The notes beneath the pieces were generated by a model. That model did not search any database. It saw only the letters and a program-made list of their open reading frames with translations, and was not told where the DNA came from. From the NCBI RefSeq assembly GCF_900167145.1, contig NZ_FUWG01000004.1:109867-173866 (forward strand): a stretch of DNA of 64,000 nt, read 5' to 3'. The stretch's first letter is position 1; each line of letters opens with the position of its first letter. Position numbers and translations under genes: made by a program. Of this stretch, positions 8,824 to 18,282 are shown piece by piece. The stretch comes from Treponema porcinum (GTDB lineage Bacteria; Spirochaetota; Spirochaetia; Treponematales; Treponemataceae).

Positions 8824-10920
8824 CTAGACCTTAAACTGGTCTACCTGACAGCCGATATCCTCGATGGAATCTCCCATCTGCGAAGAAATCTCTGACAAAA
8901 GCGAACTCGTTTCATTGATTTTCCGCGCGCCGATTTTCATTTCTTCCATACCGTCCTTCATACTGAGCGTTGCATTCTGAAGGCTCTGTACTTCCTGAAG
9001 AATAGCCTGGCTTCCGGCAGACATCTCTATAAATGCGTTCTTTACTTCCGCAGTGCTGTCGTTCATATCGTGAAGCGCAACGTTAATCTGCGCAGAACCT
9101 TCTTTCTGCTCGCGCATTACCGTTGCAACTTCCTTTACAAGAGCATCCGTCGATTTTATCCTGTCAGAAACAGCCGTAAACGCAAGTTTTGACTCGGCAG
9201 ACGAAACAACGATTCCTTTGATTGTATCCTGAATTTTCTGAAGCTGGTCACCTATAGTCTTTGACTGGCTTGTAGACGTTTCAGAAAGCTTGCGGATTTC
9301 ATCTGCAACAACACTAAATCCCTTTCCGGCATCTCCAGCGTGCGCCGCCTCAATTGCAGCGTTCATAGCCAGAAGGTTCGTCTGCTCTGCAATATTCGCA
9401 ATCGCAAGGTTTGCATCCTGAAGCATCTGCGATTCCTGCTCAATCATATCAATACGTGCGCTGACGTCATCCTGCTTGTTTACTCCGTCAACCGCGCGGT
9501 CTTCAAGTTCCCTGAATGCTTCTGCCATTTTTTCCATAGAACTGTTAACCGATGCAATGTTACCTATCATTTCTTCGACTGCGGCAGAAGCATCCGTAAC
9601 GCCACGCGCCTGAACTTCAACCATCTGCTTTATTGAGCCGATATTGGAAATAATCTCGTTCACCGCGCTTGCCGTCTGGTCAACGCTCAGAGACTGCGCA
9701 GAAATGCTGTTTCCAACGCTGTCGATATTGGCAAGAATTTGCGTAATTGAAGAAACTGTATCGTGGGTGCTGTCCTTAAGGTTCTGACCGGCATTCACAA
9801 GAGTATCTTTTGACTGCTTCATAACACGCATAATGTCCTGAAGTTTTGCAGAGAACGTATTGAATCCGTCGACAACACCGCCGATTTCATCATTTGAATG
9901 AAAGTCAATCCGTTTTGTTAAGTCAGCCTTTCCTGATGCAATTTCCGTAATCTTTTCGCTTACTGATTTGAGCGGAGCAAGGCTTCGGGCAAGAAGAATA
10001 CCGCTTGCAATTCCAACGGCAATAAATACAAGGGCGAACACAATCATTCTGAGAAGCATCTGCTGAATGACCGCCATTGCCTGATTTTTATTCTGAATGA
10101 CGCCAAGATACCAGACGCCGTTATTTATCGGCGTATACGAAAGATACCAGTCACTGCCGGACTGACGGTACACGGCAAGACCGGACTTTCCCTGAATCAT
10201 ACGTTTTTCAACGCGCACAAGTTCTTCCATAGAACCGCCGGTACGAGCCTCAGGATTACGCAAATCATTTTCAAGCTTCTTTTTGCCCGAATAGTCAACG
10301 CCCGACATTTTTTCGCCGGCGGCATTGATGATAAAACAGCCACCTTCATAGTCAAGGTCTACGGCAGACGTAATTGTATTCAAACTTGATGCAGACGTTA
10401 CTGCGGCAAGAACTCCGGAAACAGTTTTCTTTTCGTCATAAATCGGGCAGCTTACAACCATTACAATTCCGTCGCTTACGGAATCATACAGAACATCAGA
10501 AACGACTGCCCTGCCGGAAACTGCATACTTAAAATACTTTTCGCCACCGGCATACAAAGAAACGCCTGTAGTCGTCCTGAACTGACCAGACGTATCACCC
10601 ACTTGAAAGCGCGAAAAGCCCAGCCGCTCTGCCTCACGCTGAAGTACAGGCTTTTGAACCCTCCAGTCCATACTGCGAACATCATCGCGCTGCGCTACCG
10701 TTTCAATCTGACTGATAAGGCTTGCAATTTTCATATCGACAAGTTTTCCGGCATCCCTTCCGCTGCGCTCCATACTCTTTGTAACCTGCTGCTCCTGCGA
10801 CGTCCTGTAAAAATACAGAACGACTGCCGTAAGAGTGGAACAGGTAAGGATGACAAGCAGCGAAATGCGCACGACTATTTTCAGCGCAAGGCTGCTGCTG
10901 CGATTAAAATGAAATTTCAT
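8824..10920 (-). CDS. Methyl-accepting chemotaxis protein
   Basis: Transmembrane chemoreceptor of 698 residues. Membrane helix 1 is about 13-37; a periplasmic dCache-like sensor is about 40-275 ('[24 protein letters not shown]'); helix 2 is about 287-310 ('[19 protein letters not shown]'); HAMP follows; the signalling domain holds the conserved tip at about 505-550 ('[20 protein letters not shown]'). The tip has Met and His where most receptors have Leu and Arg, which is within normal variation. The start has AGGAG 8 nt upstream. The solute-binding lipoprotein gene follows. The ligand is unknown. Confidence 0.95.
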   Translation of the reverse strand: MKFHFNRSSSLALKIVVRISLLVILTCSTLTAVVLYFYRTSQEQQVTKSMERSGRDAGKLVDMKIASLISQIETVAQRDDVRSMDWRVQKPVLQREAERLGFSRFQVGDTSGQFRTTTGVSLYAGGEKYFKYAVSGRAVVSDVLYDSVSDGIVMVVSCPIYDEKKTVSGVLAAVTSASSLNTITSAVDLDYEGGCFIINAAGEKMSGVDYSGKKKLENDLRNPEARTGGSMEELVRVEKRMIQGKSGLAVYRQSGSDWYLSYTPINNGVWYLGVIQNKNQAMAVIQQMLLRMIVFALVFIAVGIASGILLARSLAPLKSVSEKITEIASGKADLTKRIDFHSNDEIGGVVDGFNTFSAKLQDIMRVMKQSKDTLVNAGQNLKDSTHDTVSSITQILANIDSVGNSISAQSLSVDQTASAVNEIISNIGSIKQMVEVQARGVTDASAAVEEMIGNIASVNSSMEKMAEAFRELEDRAVDGVNKQDDVSARIDMIEQESQMLQDANLAIANIAEQTNLLAMNAAIEAAHAGDAGKGFSVVADEIRKLSETSTSQSKTIGDQLQKIQDTIKGIVVSSAESKLAFTAVSDRIKSTDALVKEVATVMREQKEGSAQINVALHDMNDSTAEVKNAFIEMSAGSQAILQEVQSLQNATLSMKDGMEEMKIGARKINETSSLLSEISSQMGDSIEDIGCQVDQFKV

Positions 10921-11039
10921 AAATATCTCCTGAAAAACAGAAAAACACTCATTAAAAAAATAACATATACATTTTCATTTGTCCAAAAAAATTTATCTGT
11001 TATAGCGAAGATTTATGATTTTATTTCAAAGAGCCGTTA

Positions 11040-12419
11040 TTACTTGTTCTGAACCGTAAGATTTACCAGCCAGCGTTCTTTTTTTAGCCAGAAATGTGCC
11101 GCAAGCAATTTTGGAATGTCGCTTAATTTTACGATTGCATACATTGCTACCGGACCAAGCCGCGTACAGAACGTAAGGACAAACATTCCGCCAAGGAAAA
11201 GGACGTTTCCTATTGTATCGCAGATAACGCCCATAATGGTGTCGCCGCCGGTACGGGAGATTGCGTACTGTCCGTTGAGATACGCCCAAAGAGGAAGATA
11301 CGCCGCCGCAACAATAACAAGACCGCGCGCCGTATTCTGCGCCGAAACAGTAAGATTACTGAACACAAACGGTATCAAAAGCGTAAAAAGAAATCCCAGC
11401 AGCATAAAGAAAGCTCCGAACAGCGTTGCTCCTGTCAATATCCAGTTTTTGTATTTGCGGCTTTCTTCAATGTGTCCGGCGCCAAGTTCCTGCCCCACAA
11501 TGACGGAAGCTGACGTTACGATTCCGCTGAAACAGATGAAAAACAGGTTTGCGATTGCAAAACCTGCCGCCATACCGGAAACGACTTCCGCACCGCCGCG
11601 CGTATTGTACAGCGCATTTGAAACAGTCTCCGAAACAGCCCAGAAAAGTTCCGAATACAAAATCATCGCGGACTTTCTGAAAAGCGTTCCGAACAGCGAC
11701 AGTTTTATGTACAGAAGTTTAAGCGGATTGAACAGGAAGCCCGGTCGTTTTGCAAGACTGTATCCGATGAACAAAATAAGTTCGACTGAACGTGCAATAA
11801 CCGTAGCGTATGCTGCTCCTGCAACTTCAAGACGCGGTGCACCGAAATGACCGTAAATCAGAATGAAATTAAAGAATGTATTTACGAGCGTTGCTATCAC
11901 CGAAATGACAAGCGGAGCTTTTACAAGTTCAATTTCGCGCAAAGACGATGCAATGCTCTGCGACATACACATCAGAAGCCAGGAAACAGCCACCGCACGC
12001 GAATACAGAACACTCTGCGTAATGATTGCGTCTGCGTCCTTGTTTATCGTTACCATGACGTTAAAAAGTCCGCGAGGCGCAATAAAACAGACTGTCATAT
12101 AGGCAATTCCGCACAGTCCTGTAAAAATAATCTTAAAGCGGAATGACTGCTGCATTCCTTCCCTGTCGCCTGCTCCCTTGAACTGACTCATAAAAATTCC
12201 GCCGGACATACAGATTGTATTCACCAGAATCATAAACACAAAGTTAATCTGCCCTGCTACATTTACGCCGGACATTTTTATGTCGCCAAGTCCTGCAACC
12301 ATAAAGTTGTCGATCAAAGAAACAAAATTCTGAATTAAAAGCTGCGCCATCACCGGAATTGCAATGGAAAGCGCACGTTTATAAAATTGAGATGTACCGA
12401 TATAAGTATGATTTTTCAT
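11040..12419 (-). CDS. MATE-family efflux transporter
   Basis: Multidrug/cation antiporter of the inner membrane, 459 residues with about 12 hydrophobic segments in two similar halves. The N-terminal half begins 'ALSIAIPVMAQLLIQNFVSLIDNFMV', typical of DinF/NorM-like MATE proteins, with the internal repeat starting at 'FRKSAMILYSELFWAVSETV'. Monocistronic by appearance: the chemoreceptor start lies 120 nt downstream and a glyA terminator lies upstream. The substrate cannot be told. Confidence 0.9.
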   Translation of the reverse strand: MKNHTYIGTSQFYKRALSIAIPVMAQLLIQNFVSLIDNFMVAGLGDIKMSGVNVAGQINFVFMILVNTICMSGGIFMSQFKGAGDREGMQQSFRFKIIFTGLCGIAYMTVCFIAPRGLFNVMVTINKDADAIITQSVLYSRAVAVSWLLMCMSQSIASSLREIELVKAPLVISVIATLVNTFFNFILIYGHFGAPRLEVAGAAYATVIARSVELILFIGYSLAKRPGFLFNPLKLLYIKLSLFGTLFRKSAMILYSELFWAVSETVSNALYNTRGGAEVVSGMAAGFAIANLFFICFSGIVTSASVIVGQELGAGHIEESRKYKNWILTGATLFGAFFMLLGFLFTLLIPFVFSNLTVSAQNTARGLVIVAAAYLPLWAYLNGQYAISRTGGDTIMGVICDTIGNVLFLGGMFVLTFCTRLGPVAMYAIVKLSDIPKLLAAHFWLKKERWLVNLTVQNK

Positions 12420-12521
12420 ATCCTCTCCAAATTCATCCCCCTAAGGGATTGAACCGTCTGCATAAATAAAAACCGCTACCCGGCGGATTTTATCTTACAC
12501 TCCTGTTTTAATTTATAGAAG

Positions 12522-12553
12522 AAAAAAGGCTGCCCCGTCGGACAGCCCCTTTT
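12522..12553 (-). terminator. glyA terminator
   Basis: Minus-strand hairpin GGGGCTGTCC...GGGCAGCC followed by TTTTTTC, 16 nt after the glyA stop. Confidence 0.7.
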
Positions 12554-12568
12554 CCCATCAGTCTGGCA

Positions 12569-14071
12569 TTATGCGTTTACAAAATGCTTTTTTAAGAAAT
12601 CAAGGTCAAGTTCCGGGTACAGAACATATTTTGCAAGAAGTGCCTGAACGCGCTTTCTGCCTTCTGCCTCTACGGCAGGATCAAGTTCAATCTTTCCCTT
12701 TGCAGGCTTTCCGTCTTTTGTAAGACCAGGCTTTGTACCTTTCAATACAAAGTCGATGATGTCAGAAACTTCCTTCATATCGCTTTCGTTCATTCCAAGC
12801 GTTGTAAGGCCTGGAGTTCCGATACGGATTCCGCTTGTCCACCACGCGCCGTTCTTGTCATACGGAAGCGCATTTGCATTGGCTGTAACGCCGCACTTGA
12901 ACAGCGCCGCTTCTGCCTGCTTGCCGGTAAGTCCGTAGCCGGTAACGTCAACAAGCATCAGGTGATTGTCCGTTCCGCCTGTCTGAAGCGGCATTCCGTG
13001 AGCCATACAGCCTTCAGCAAGCGCCTTTGCGTTTTTCACTACGTTCTGCGCATACTGCTGATATGCAGGTGTGCGCGCTTCTTTGAACGCAATCGCTTTT
13101 GCCGCCATAATATGTCCGAGCGGTCCGCCCAAAACCATAGGGCATCCTTTATTTACATAGTCGGCATATTCTTTCTTGCAAAGAATCATAGCACCGCGAG
13201 GACCGCGCAGAGTTTTGTGCGTAGTAGTCGTAACGATATCTGCCCACTGTACAGGATCATATTCGCCTGTAAACACCTTGCCGGCAACAAGTCCTGCAAA
13301 ATGCGCCATATCTACCATTAATACAGCTCCGCATTTGTCTGCAATTTCGCGGAAGCGCTTGAAATTAATCTTGCGCGGATATGCGGAAAAACCAGTAAGC
13401 AAAATCAGCGGCTTTACTTCCATCGCCTGCTTTTCAATTGCATCGTAGTCAAGAAGTCCAGTTTCGCGGTCAACTCCATACGGATGGCTTTCAAACATAC
13501 GCGCAGAAACGTTCATACGGTAACCGTGCGTAAGATGTCCGCCGCAGGAATAGTCAAGACCCATAAGTTTCTGATTTCCAAAACGCTTTCTGAGCATATC
13601 AAACTGTTCGTCCGTAAGTTCTGCAAGCGATTTTACGCCAAGTTCTTCAAGGGTCGGCGTTTCAACTTTCTTTGAAAGAATTGCCCAGTATGCAACAAGG
13701 TTCGTATCTGCGCCGGAATGAGGCTGAACGTATGCGTATTCTGCTCCAAAAAGAGCTTCTGCCTCGCGTGCAGCACAGTTTTCCACCGCGTCGATATTAA
13801 CGCATCCGCCGTAATACCGGTGTTCCGGGTAACCTTCTGCATATTTGTCCGTAAGCAGGTTTCCCATTGCAGCCTGAACGTTCAGGGTGCAGTAGTTTTC
13901 GCTTGCAACAAGCTTCAGGTGACTGCGCTGGTTTTCAAGTTCATTCACGATTGAAGCGGCAACTTCCGGACCTACAGCAGCAACTTGCTGAAGATTAGCA
14001 ACATACGCCGTCATAGCAGCATTCGGCTTTCCATTACACGAATTAAGATATTCTTCCAAAGGTGTAGACAT
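12569..14071 (-). CDS. glyA: Serine hydroxymethyltransferase
   Basis: PLP enzyme interconverting serine and glycine and charging tetrahydrofolate with one-carbon units. PLP lysine is in 'TTTTHKTLRGPRG'; 'YGGCVNIDAVENCAAREAEA' and 'HSGADTNLVAY' are also diagnostic. At 500 residues it is ~80 longer than E. coli GlyA: an insertion of ~35 residues follows 'AYWAILSKK' and the C-terminus is extended ('KGKIELDPAVEAEGRKRV'). As far as I recall, similar long forms occur in spirochaetes and Chlamydia. Transcribed alone from the promoter at 14168-14196. Confidence 0.95.
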   Translation of the reverse strand: MSTPLEEYLNSCNGKPNAAMTAYVANLQQVAAVGPEVAASIVNELENQRSHLKLVASENYCTLNVQAAMGNLLTDKYAEGYPEHRYYGGCVNIDAVENCAAREAEALFGAEYAYVQPHSGADTNLVAYWAILSKKVETPTLEELGVKSLAELTDEQFDMLRKRFGNQKLMGLDYSCGGHLTHGYRMNVSARMFESHPYGVDRETGLLDYDAIEKQAMEVKPLILLTGFSAYPRKINFKRFREIADKCGAVLMVDMAHFAGLVAGKVFTGEYDPVQWADIVTTTTHKTLRGPRGAMILCKKEYADYVNKGCPMVLGGPLGHIMAAKAIAFKEARTPAYQQYAQNVVKNAKALAEGCMAHGMPLQTGGTDNHLMLVDVTGYGLTGKQAEAALFKCGVTANANALPYDKNGAWWTSGIRIGTPGLTTLGMNESDMKEVSDIIDFVLKGTKPGLTKDGKPAKGKIELDPAVEAEGRKRVQALLAKYVLYPELDLDFLKKHFVNA

Positions 14072-14167
14072 TCCGTACCTCTTGCGCAGCAGCTGAGCCT
14101 GTCGAACCTGCTGTTATTTTTTTGTCATTCCGATTAAGCTCAATGACAGTTTTTCTAAATTGGTAGC

Positions 14168-14196
14168 ATAGTAGCTGAAACAGTGCATCTTTTCAA
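14168..14196 (-). promoter_or_regulatory. glyA promoter
   Basis: Minus-strand TTGAAA, 17-nt spacer, TACTAT, about 97 nt upstream of the start codon. Confidence 0.6.
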
Positions 14197-14269
14197 TATA
14201 AAGTTACATTGAAAAAAACACGTTTTTTTTCATTCTGCCACTTGACACAAAGCGCATTTACGCAGTGTG

Positions 14270-14632
14270 TCAGTTATTTTTCATCCAGGATTCTATTCCG
14301 GCAACAATGTCAGAATCAATACAGTGTTCTACGCGGCAAGCATTTTTTTCTGCCTGCTCCTCAGACACTCCTGCAATTTTCATAAGGAACGCAGTCAAAA
14401 GCTTGTGCCGAGAATAAATACTGGAAGCTTTCTCAAAACCTTTTTCAGTAAGAACAATATGCTGGTTCTCGTCAAAAAAGATATAGCCGTCGTCCTTAAG
14501 AATTCCCATTGCGCGGCTTACACTGGGCTTTGATACCATCAGTTTACGCGCAACGTCAACAGAACGGACAATATCCTTTTCGTTACGAATCATCAATATT
14601 GCTTCAAGATAATCTTCACCAGACTCATACAT
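14270..14632 (-). CDS. DtxR/MntR-family metal-dependent regulator
   Basis: 120 residues: an N-terminal winged helix-turn-helix ('VRSVDVARKLMVSKPSVSRA') and a metal-binding/dimerisation helix region ('RHKLLTAFLMKIAG...ACRVEH'). The His plus Cys-x2-Glu-His set resembles the ancillary/primary metal sites of DtxR-type (iron) proteins more than the Glu-containing MntR site. No SH3-like third domain. GGAGG lies 5 nt before ATG. It follows ilvB by 21 nt in the same direction, so it is probably co-transcribed; a link between metal and branched-chain synthesis is not shown by sequence. No T-run terminator is seen at its end, only a TGACACA/TGTGTCA inverted repeat at 14244-14273. Confidence 0.88.
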   Translation of the reverse strand: MYESGEDYLEAILMIRNEKDIVRSVDVARKLMVSKPSVSRAMGILKDDGYIFFDENQHIVLTEKGFEKASSIYSRHKLLTAFLMKIAGVSEEQAEKNACRVEHCIDSDIVAGIESWMKNN

Positions 14633-14653
14633 ACGGCACCTCCGTCCTGCTTA

Positions 14654-16384
14654 TTAGTCCATCATTTCTTTGGACAGCTCCATTATCATATTGTAAATCG
14701 GTTTTCCGCCAGGAACCATCGGAAGAACCATCTCGTCCTTGTCAACGCGAGCATCGATAATCGCAGCTTTTCCGGACTTAAACGCCTCTGCAAAAACCTT
14801 TTCAAATTCCTTTGCGTTAGTCGCGCGGTATCCTTTAATTCCGTAGGCATCCGCAAGTTTCACCCAGTCAGGCCCGAAATCAAGCGTAGTCTGGCTGAAA
14901 CGTTTTCCGTAGAACAGGCGCTGCCACATACGGACGTTTCCGAGCGCATTATTGTTTTCCACAACGATTACAATAGGAAGATTATAGTGAGAAATTGTTG
15001 CAAGTTCGTTGCAGTTCATTCTGAAAGAGCCGTCTCCGGCAATGTGAACTACGCGGCGCTCCGGCTTTGCAAGCTGAATTCCTATTGCAGCGCCTGTTCC
15101 ATAACCCATAGTTCCAAGTCCGCCGCTTGTTATAAACGTACGCGGTTTTGAGAACGGATAGAACTGTGCCGTCCACATCTGGTGCTGACCTACTTCCGTA
15201 GTAATGAACGTATCTTCACCTGCAATACGATTTATGCACTCGCAGATAAACTTAGGATTTATAGAATCCTTTGGATTTTTGTCGTAGCAGGACGGATATT
15301 CCTTCTTCCATTCCTGAACCTGAGAAATCCATTCGTCGTGCTTTACAGCGTTTATCATCGGAAGAAGCGCGGCAAGAACCTGCTTTACGTCGCCAACAAC
15401 ACATCCGTCCGTGCTGATGTTCTTGTTTATTTCTGCCGGGTCAATATCAATATGAAGGACTTTTGCGTGCTGCGCAAACTTTGAAGAATCGCCGTATACG
15501 CGGTCACTGAAACGAGCACCTATTGCAATTACAAGATCGCTTTCCGTAATCGCCATATTGCTTGCCTTAGTTCCGTGCATACCGACCATCCACGTACAGA
15601 GCGGATGCAAAGACGGGAAACAGTCGCGGGCCATAAGGCTTTCGCTTACAGGAATATCGGCTTTTTCTGCAAAGGCAAGAAGCTCTTTTTCCGCGCCGCT
15701 GATTTTTACGCCGCCACCTGCATAGATAACAGGACGTTTTGCACCATTAATAAGTTCAGCTGCCATTTTCAGCTGCCCTTCATCCGGCTCAGAAAGCGTA
15801 ACCGCGCGCTTGATGTTCTTGTGCCTGGAGATGAGCATATCTACATCAGAAGGATTTTTGAGCGGCTCAAACTCCGTAACGGCGGCAGTAACGTCTTTAG
15901 GAATGTCGATAAGGACAGGTCCCGGACGACCGCTTCTTGCAATCGCAAACGCTTCGCGGATAGTCTGTGCCAGATCCTTTACGTCCATTACAATAAAATT
16001 ATGCTTTGTAATCGGCATTGTAACGCCGGTAATGTCTATTTCCTGAAAAGAATCCTTACCCAAAAGGCTTTTTCCAACATTGCAGGTAATTGCGACAAGC
16101 GGAACGGAGTCCATATAGGCAGTAGCAATTCCAGTAACAAGATTTGTTGCGCCAGGACCGCTTGTTGCCATACAAACGCCAACCTTTCCTGTTGCACGCG
16201 CATAGCCGTCGGCAGCATGGCTTGCTCCCTGCTCGTGAGCAGTCAGAATATGACGGATGCGATTTTCATTTTTATAAAGCTCGTCATAAATGTTAAGGAT
16301 TGCTCCTCCCGGATACCCGAAAACGGTATCAACACCCTGCTCAACCAAACACTCTATTACAATCTGAGAACCGGTAATCTTCAT
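14654..16384 (-). CDS. ilvB: Acetolactate synthase large (catalytic) subunit
   Basis: ThDP-dependent condensation of two pyruvates (valine/leucine) or pyruvate plus 2-ketobutyrate (isoleucine). 576 residues with the three ThDP-enzyme domains: N-terminal PYR domain with 'VFGYPGGAILNIYDEL' and catalytic Glu in 'LTAHEQGASHAADGYAR'; central domain 'RPVIYAGGGVK'; C-terminal PP domain with 'GDGSFRMNCNELATI'. No small regulatory subunit gene (ilvN) is adjacent, which is unusual. The promoter at 16418-16446 overlaps a 10-bp inverted repeat. Confidence 0.95.
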   Translation of the reverse strand: MKITGSQIVIECLVEQGVDTVFGYPGGAILNIYDELYKNENRIRHILTAHEQGASHAADGYARATGKVGVCMATSGPGATNLVTGIATAYMDSVPLVAITCNVGKSLLGKDSFQEIDITGVTMPITKHNFIVMDVKDLAQTIREAFAIARSGRPGPVLIDIPKDVTAAVTEFEPLKNPSDVDMLISRHKNIKRAVTLSEPDEGQLKMAAELINGAKRPVIYAGGGVKISGAEKELLAFAEKADIPVSESLMARDCFPSLHPLCTWMVGMHGTKASNMAITESDLVIAIGARFSDRVYGDSSKFAQHAKVLHIDIDPAEINKNISTDGCVVGDVKQVLAALLPMINAVKHDEWISQVQEWKKEYPSCYDKNPKDSINPKFICECINRIAGEDTFITTEVGQHQMWTAQFYPFSKPRTFITSGGLGTMGYGTGAAIGIQLAKPERRVVHIAGDGSFRMNCNELATISHYNLPIVIVVENNNALGNVRMWQRLFYGKRFSQTTLDFGPDWVKLADAYGIKGYRATNAKEFEKVFAEAFKSGKAAIIDARVDKDEMVLPMVPGGKPIYNMIMELSKEMMD

Positions 16385-16417
16385 TCTTATTCCCTTATAA
16401 AAATCAATAATTAAACA

Positions 16418-16446
16418 ATCATACCTTTTTTACGCAGTATATTCAA
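16418..16446 (-). promoter_or_regulatory. ilvB promoter
   Basis: Minus-strand TTGAAT, 17-nt spacer, TATGAT, about 34 nt before the start codon. Confidence 0.6.
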
Positions 16447-16478
16447 TATTAAATAGGATTTAAGAAACTTTAATATTG
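16444..16478. promoter_or_regulatory. Inverted repeat overlapping ilvB -35 (candidate operator)
   Basis: CAATATTAAA (16444-16453) and TTTAATATTG (16469-16478) are a perfect 10-bp inverted repeat with 15-nt centre. It touches the -35 box, a position suited to a regulator. Confidence 0.4.
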
Positions 16479-16500
16479 ATAAAGGACTAAAAACGGCGTT

Positions 16501-16553
16501 AAAACAAAAAGACGAGCCGTTCCGAGCGTGCCGGACTAACCCGTCTTTCTTAA
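16501..16553 (-). terminator. gdhA terminator
   Basis: Minus-strand stem AAAGACG...CGTCTTT with GC-rich inner pairing, then TTTTTGTTTT, about 35 nt after the gdhA stop. Confidence 0.65.
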
Positions 16554-16585
16554 AATCTGTATTTTATTCTATATTAAACTATAGT

Positions 16586-17929
16586 TTATACAAGACCCTG
16601 AGCAATCATTGCATCGGCGACTTTTACGAAACCTGCAATGTTCGCACCGGCAACATAGTTGCCTTTAAGACCGAACTTTTCTGCAGTGCTGTATGCGTTG
16701 TCGTGAATGTTAATCATAATCTGATGGAGTTTTTCGTCAACTTCCTCGCGGCTCCATGAAAGGCGCTCTGAGTTCTGGCTCATTTCAAGACCAGATGTTG
16801 CAACTCCGCCTGCATTAGAAGCCTTGCCCGGTGCATAAAGGATTTTTGCAGAAAGGAACGTATCAACTGCTTCAAGGTCAGAAGGCATATTTGCACCCTC
16901 TGCAACAAGTTTTACGCCGTTTGCAACAAGTGCCTTTGCGTCTGCACCAAGAAGTTCGTTCTGTGTAGCACAAGGGAATGCGCAGTCAACTTTTACTTCC
17001 CACGGTTTTTTACCTGCAAAGAATTTTGCCGTCGGATATTTCTTAACGTACTCGTCAATGCGCTTGTGTTCTGCACGGAATTCCTTAACGAATTCAAGTT
17101 TTTCCTGAGTAATTCCGTCTGCATCGTAGATATAGCCTGTAGAATCTGACATAGTAACAGGTTTTGCACCAAGTTGGATGAGTTTTTCAACAGCATACTG
17201 TGCAACGTTTCCGTCGCCGGAAACAGAACATACTTTTCCCTTAAAGTCATCGCCTACTTTCTTGAGCATTTCCTGCGCAAAGTAGATAAGACCGTATCCG
17301 GTAGCCTCAGTACGAATCAATGAACCGCCGAATGAAAGTCCTTTTCCTGTAAGAACGCCAGTAAATTCATCACGGATTCTCTTGTACTGACCGAACATAT
17401 ATGCAACTTCGCGTCCGCCTACGCCTTTGTCACCGGCCGGAACGTCAGTATCTGGTCCGATGTGGCGGCAGAGTTCTGTCATAAATGACTGGCAGAAACG
17501 CATAACTTCATTATCAGATTTTCCGTGCGGGTCAAAATCAGAACCGCCCTTTCCGCCGCCCATAGGAAGCGTTGTAAGGCTGTTTTTAAGAACCTGCTCA
17601 AAACCAAGAAATTTAAGAACGGAAAGATTTACTTCTGGTGAGAAACGAATTCCTCCCTTATAAGGACCGATTGCGCTGTTGAACTGGACACGGTAACCGC
17701 GGTTCACGTGATATTTACCTGAATCATCCATCCACGGTACGCGGAACATAATTACGCGCTCCGGCTCTACAAGACGCTCAAGAATTGCATTTTTCTCAAG
17801 CTGCGGCATCTGGTCAACAACAGGGTCAAGCGTTGCGAGAACTTCCTGAACTGCCTGAAGGAATTCCGGCTGGTCGGCGTTTTTCTTCTGAACGTCCTCC
17901 CAGACTCTCTGTACGTATGCGTTTTTCAT
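16586..17929 (-). CDS. gdhA: Glutamate dehydrogenase (NADP-type)
   Basis: Hexameric enzyme forming glutamate from 2-oxoglutarate and ammonia. 447 residues, the length of the bacterial NADP-linked small hexameric class. Visible motifs: substrate-binding 'YKGGIRFSPEVNLSVLKFLG', catalytic Lys in 'LPMGGGKGGSDFDPHGKS', nucleotide-binding 'VSGDGNVAQYAVEKL' and 'VAEGANMPSDLEA'. AGGAG lies 9 nt before ATG and a TTGCGT-N18-TATAAT promoter lies upstream. Divergent from the efflux operon. It likely supplies amino groups for the branched-chain and glycine/serine enzymes nearby. Confidence 0.96.
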   Translation of the reverse strand: MKNAYVQRVWEDVQKKNADQPEFLQAVQEVLATLDPVVDQMPQLEKNAILERLVEPERVIMFRVPWMDDSGKYHVNRGYRVQFNSAIGPYKGGIRFSPEVNLSVLKFLGFEQVLKNSLTTLPMGGGKGGSDFDPHGKSDNEVMRFCQSFMTELCRHIGPDTDVPAGDKGVGGREVAYMFGQYKRIRDEFTGVLTGKGLSFGGSLIRTEATGYGLIYFAQEMLKKVGDDFKGKVCSVSGDGNVAQYAVEKLIQLGAKPVTMSDSTGYIYDADGITQEKLEFVKEFRAEHKRIDEYVKKYPTAKFFAGKKPWEVKVDCAFPCATQNELLGADAKALVANGVKLVAEGANMPSDLEAVDTFLSAKILYAPGKASNAGGVATSGLEMSQNSERLSWSREEVDEKLHQIMINIHDNAYSTAEKFGLKGNYVAGANIAGFVKVADAMIAQGLV

Positions 17930-17987
17930 TATTCAACTCCTGACATAAAAAAAAGACAAGAATGCTTTTTTCTTATGACAAAAAAAG

Positions 17988-18017
17988 ATTATACAGAATT
18001 CGTATGCAAAAACGCAA
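17988..18017 (-). promoter_or_regulatory. gdhA promoter
   Basis: Minus-strand TTGCGT, 18-nt spacer, TATAAT. The rest of the 335-nt divergent gap to 18282 is AT-rich; I see no confident promoter for the efflux operon. Confidence 0.6.
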
Positions 18018-18282
18018 GTAGTTCAATGAATAAATATGCATCAAACCTAAAAAAAGCGGGTATTTATGAATATTTTTGCGTCCGCCGTTAAAATCCGCCG
18101 AAAAACAGTCTTTTTTTCCTGTTTTTTACCGTTCAGACGCTGGCTTTTTAAATAGTTTGTTACTAATTAAAAAAAAACAGGTTTTATTAGACAAGGACAA
18201 CTAAAACTAATCTTTTAGGAACAACATTTCATCAGATTTTACTGAATTCTTCCGAAATTCAATAATGGAGTTTCAGGGCAAA

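Noticed and set aside
14072..14269. Possible riboswitch before glyA
   Set aside because: A promoter is visible but I could not match glycine, THF or other known riboswitch cores.
15575..16414. A 279-codon plus-strand frame
   Set aside because: Antisense to ilvB, whose identity is certain; Cys/Arg/His-rich.
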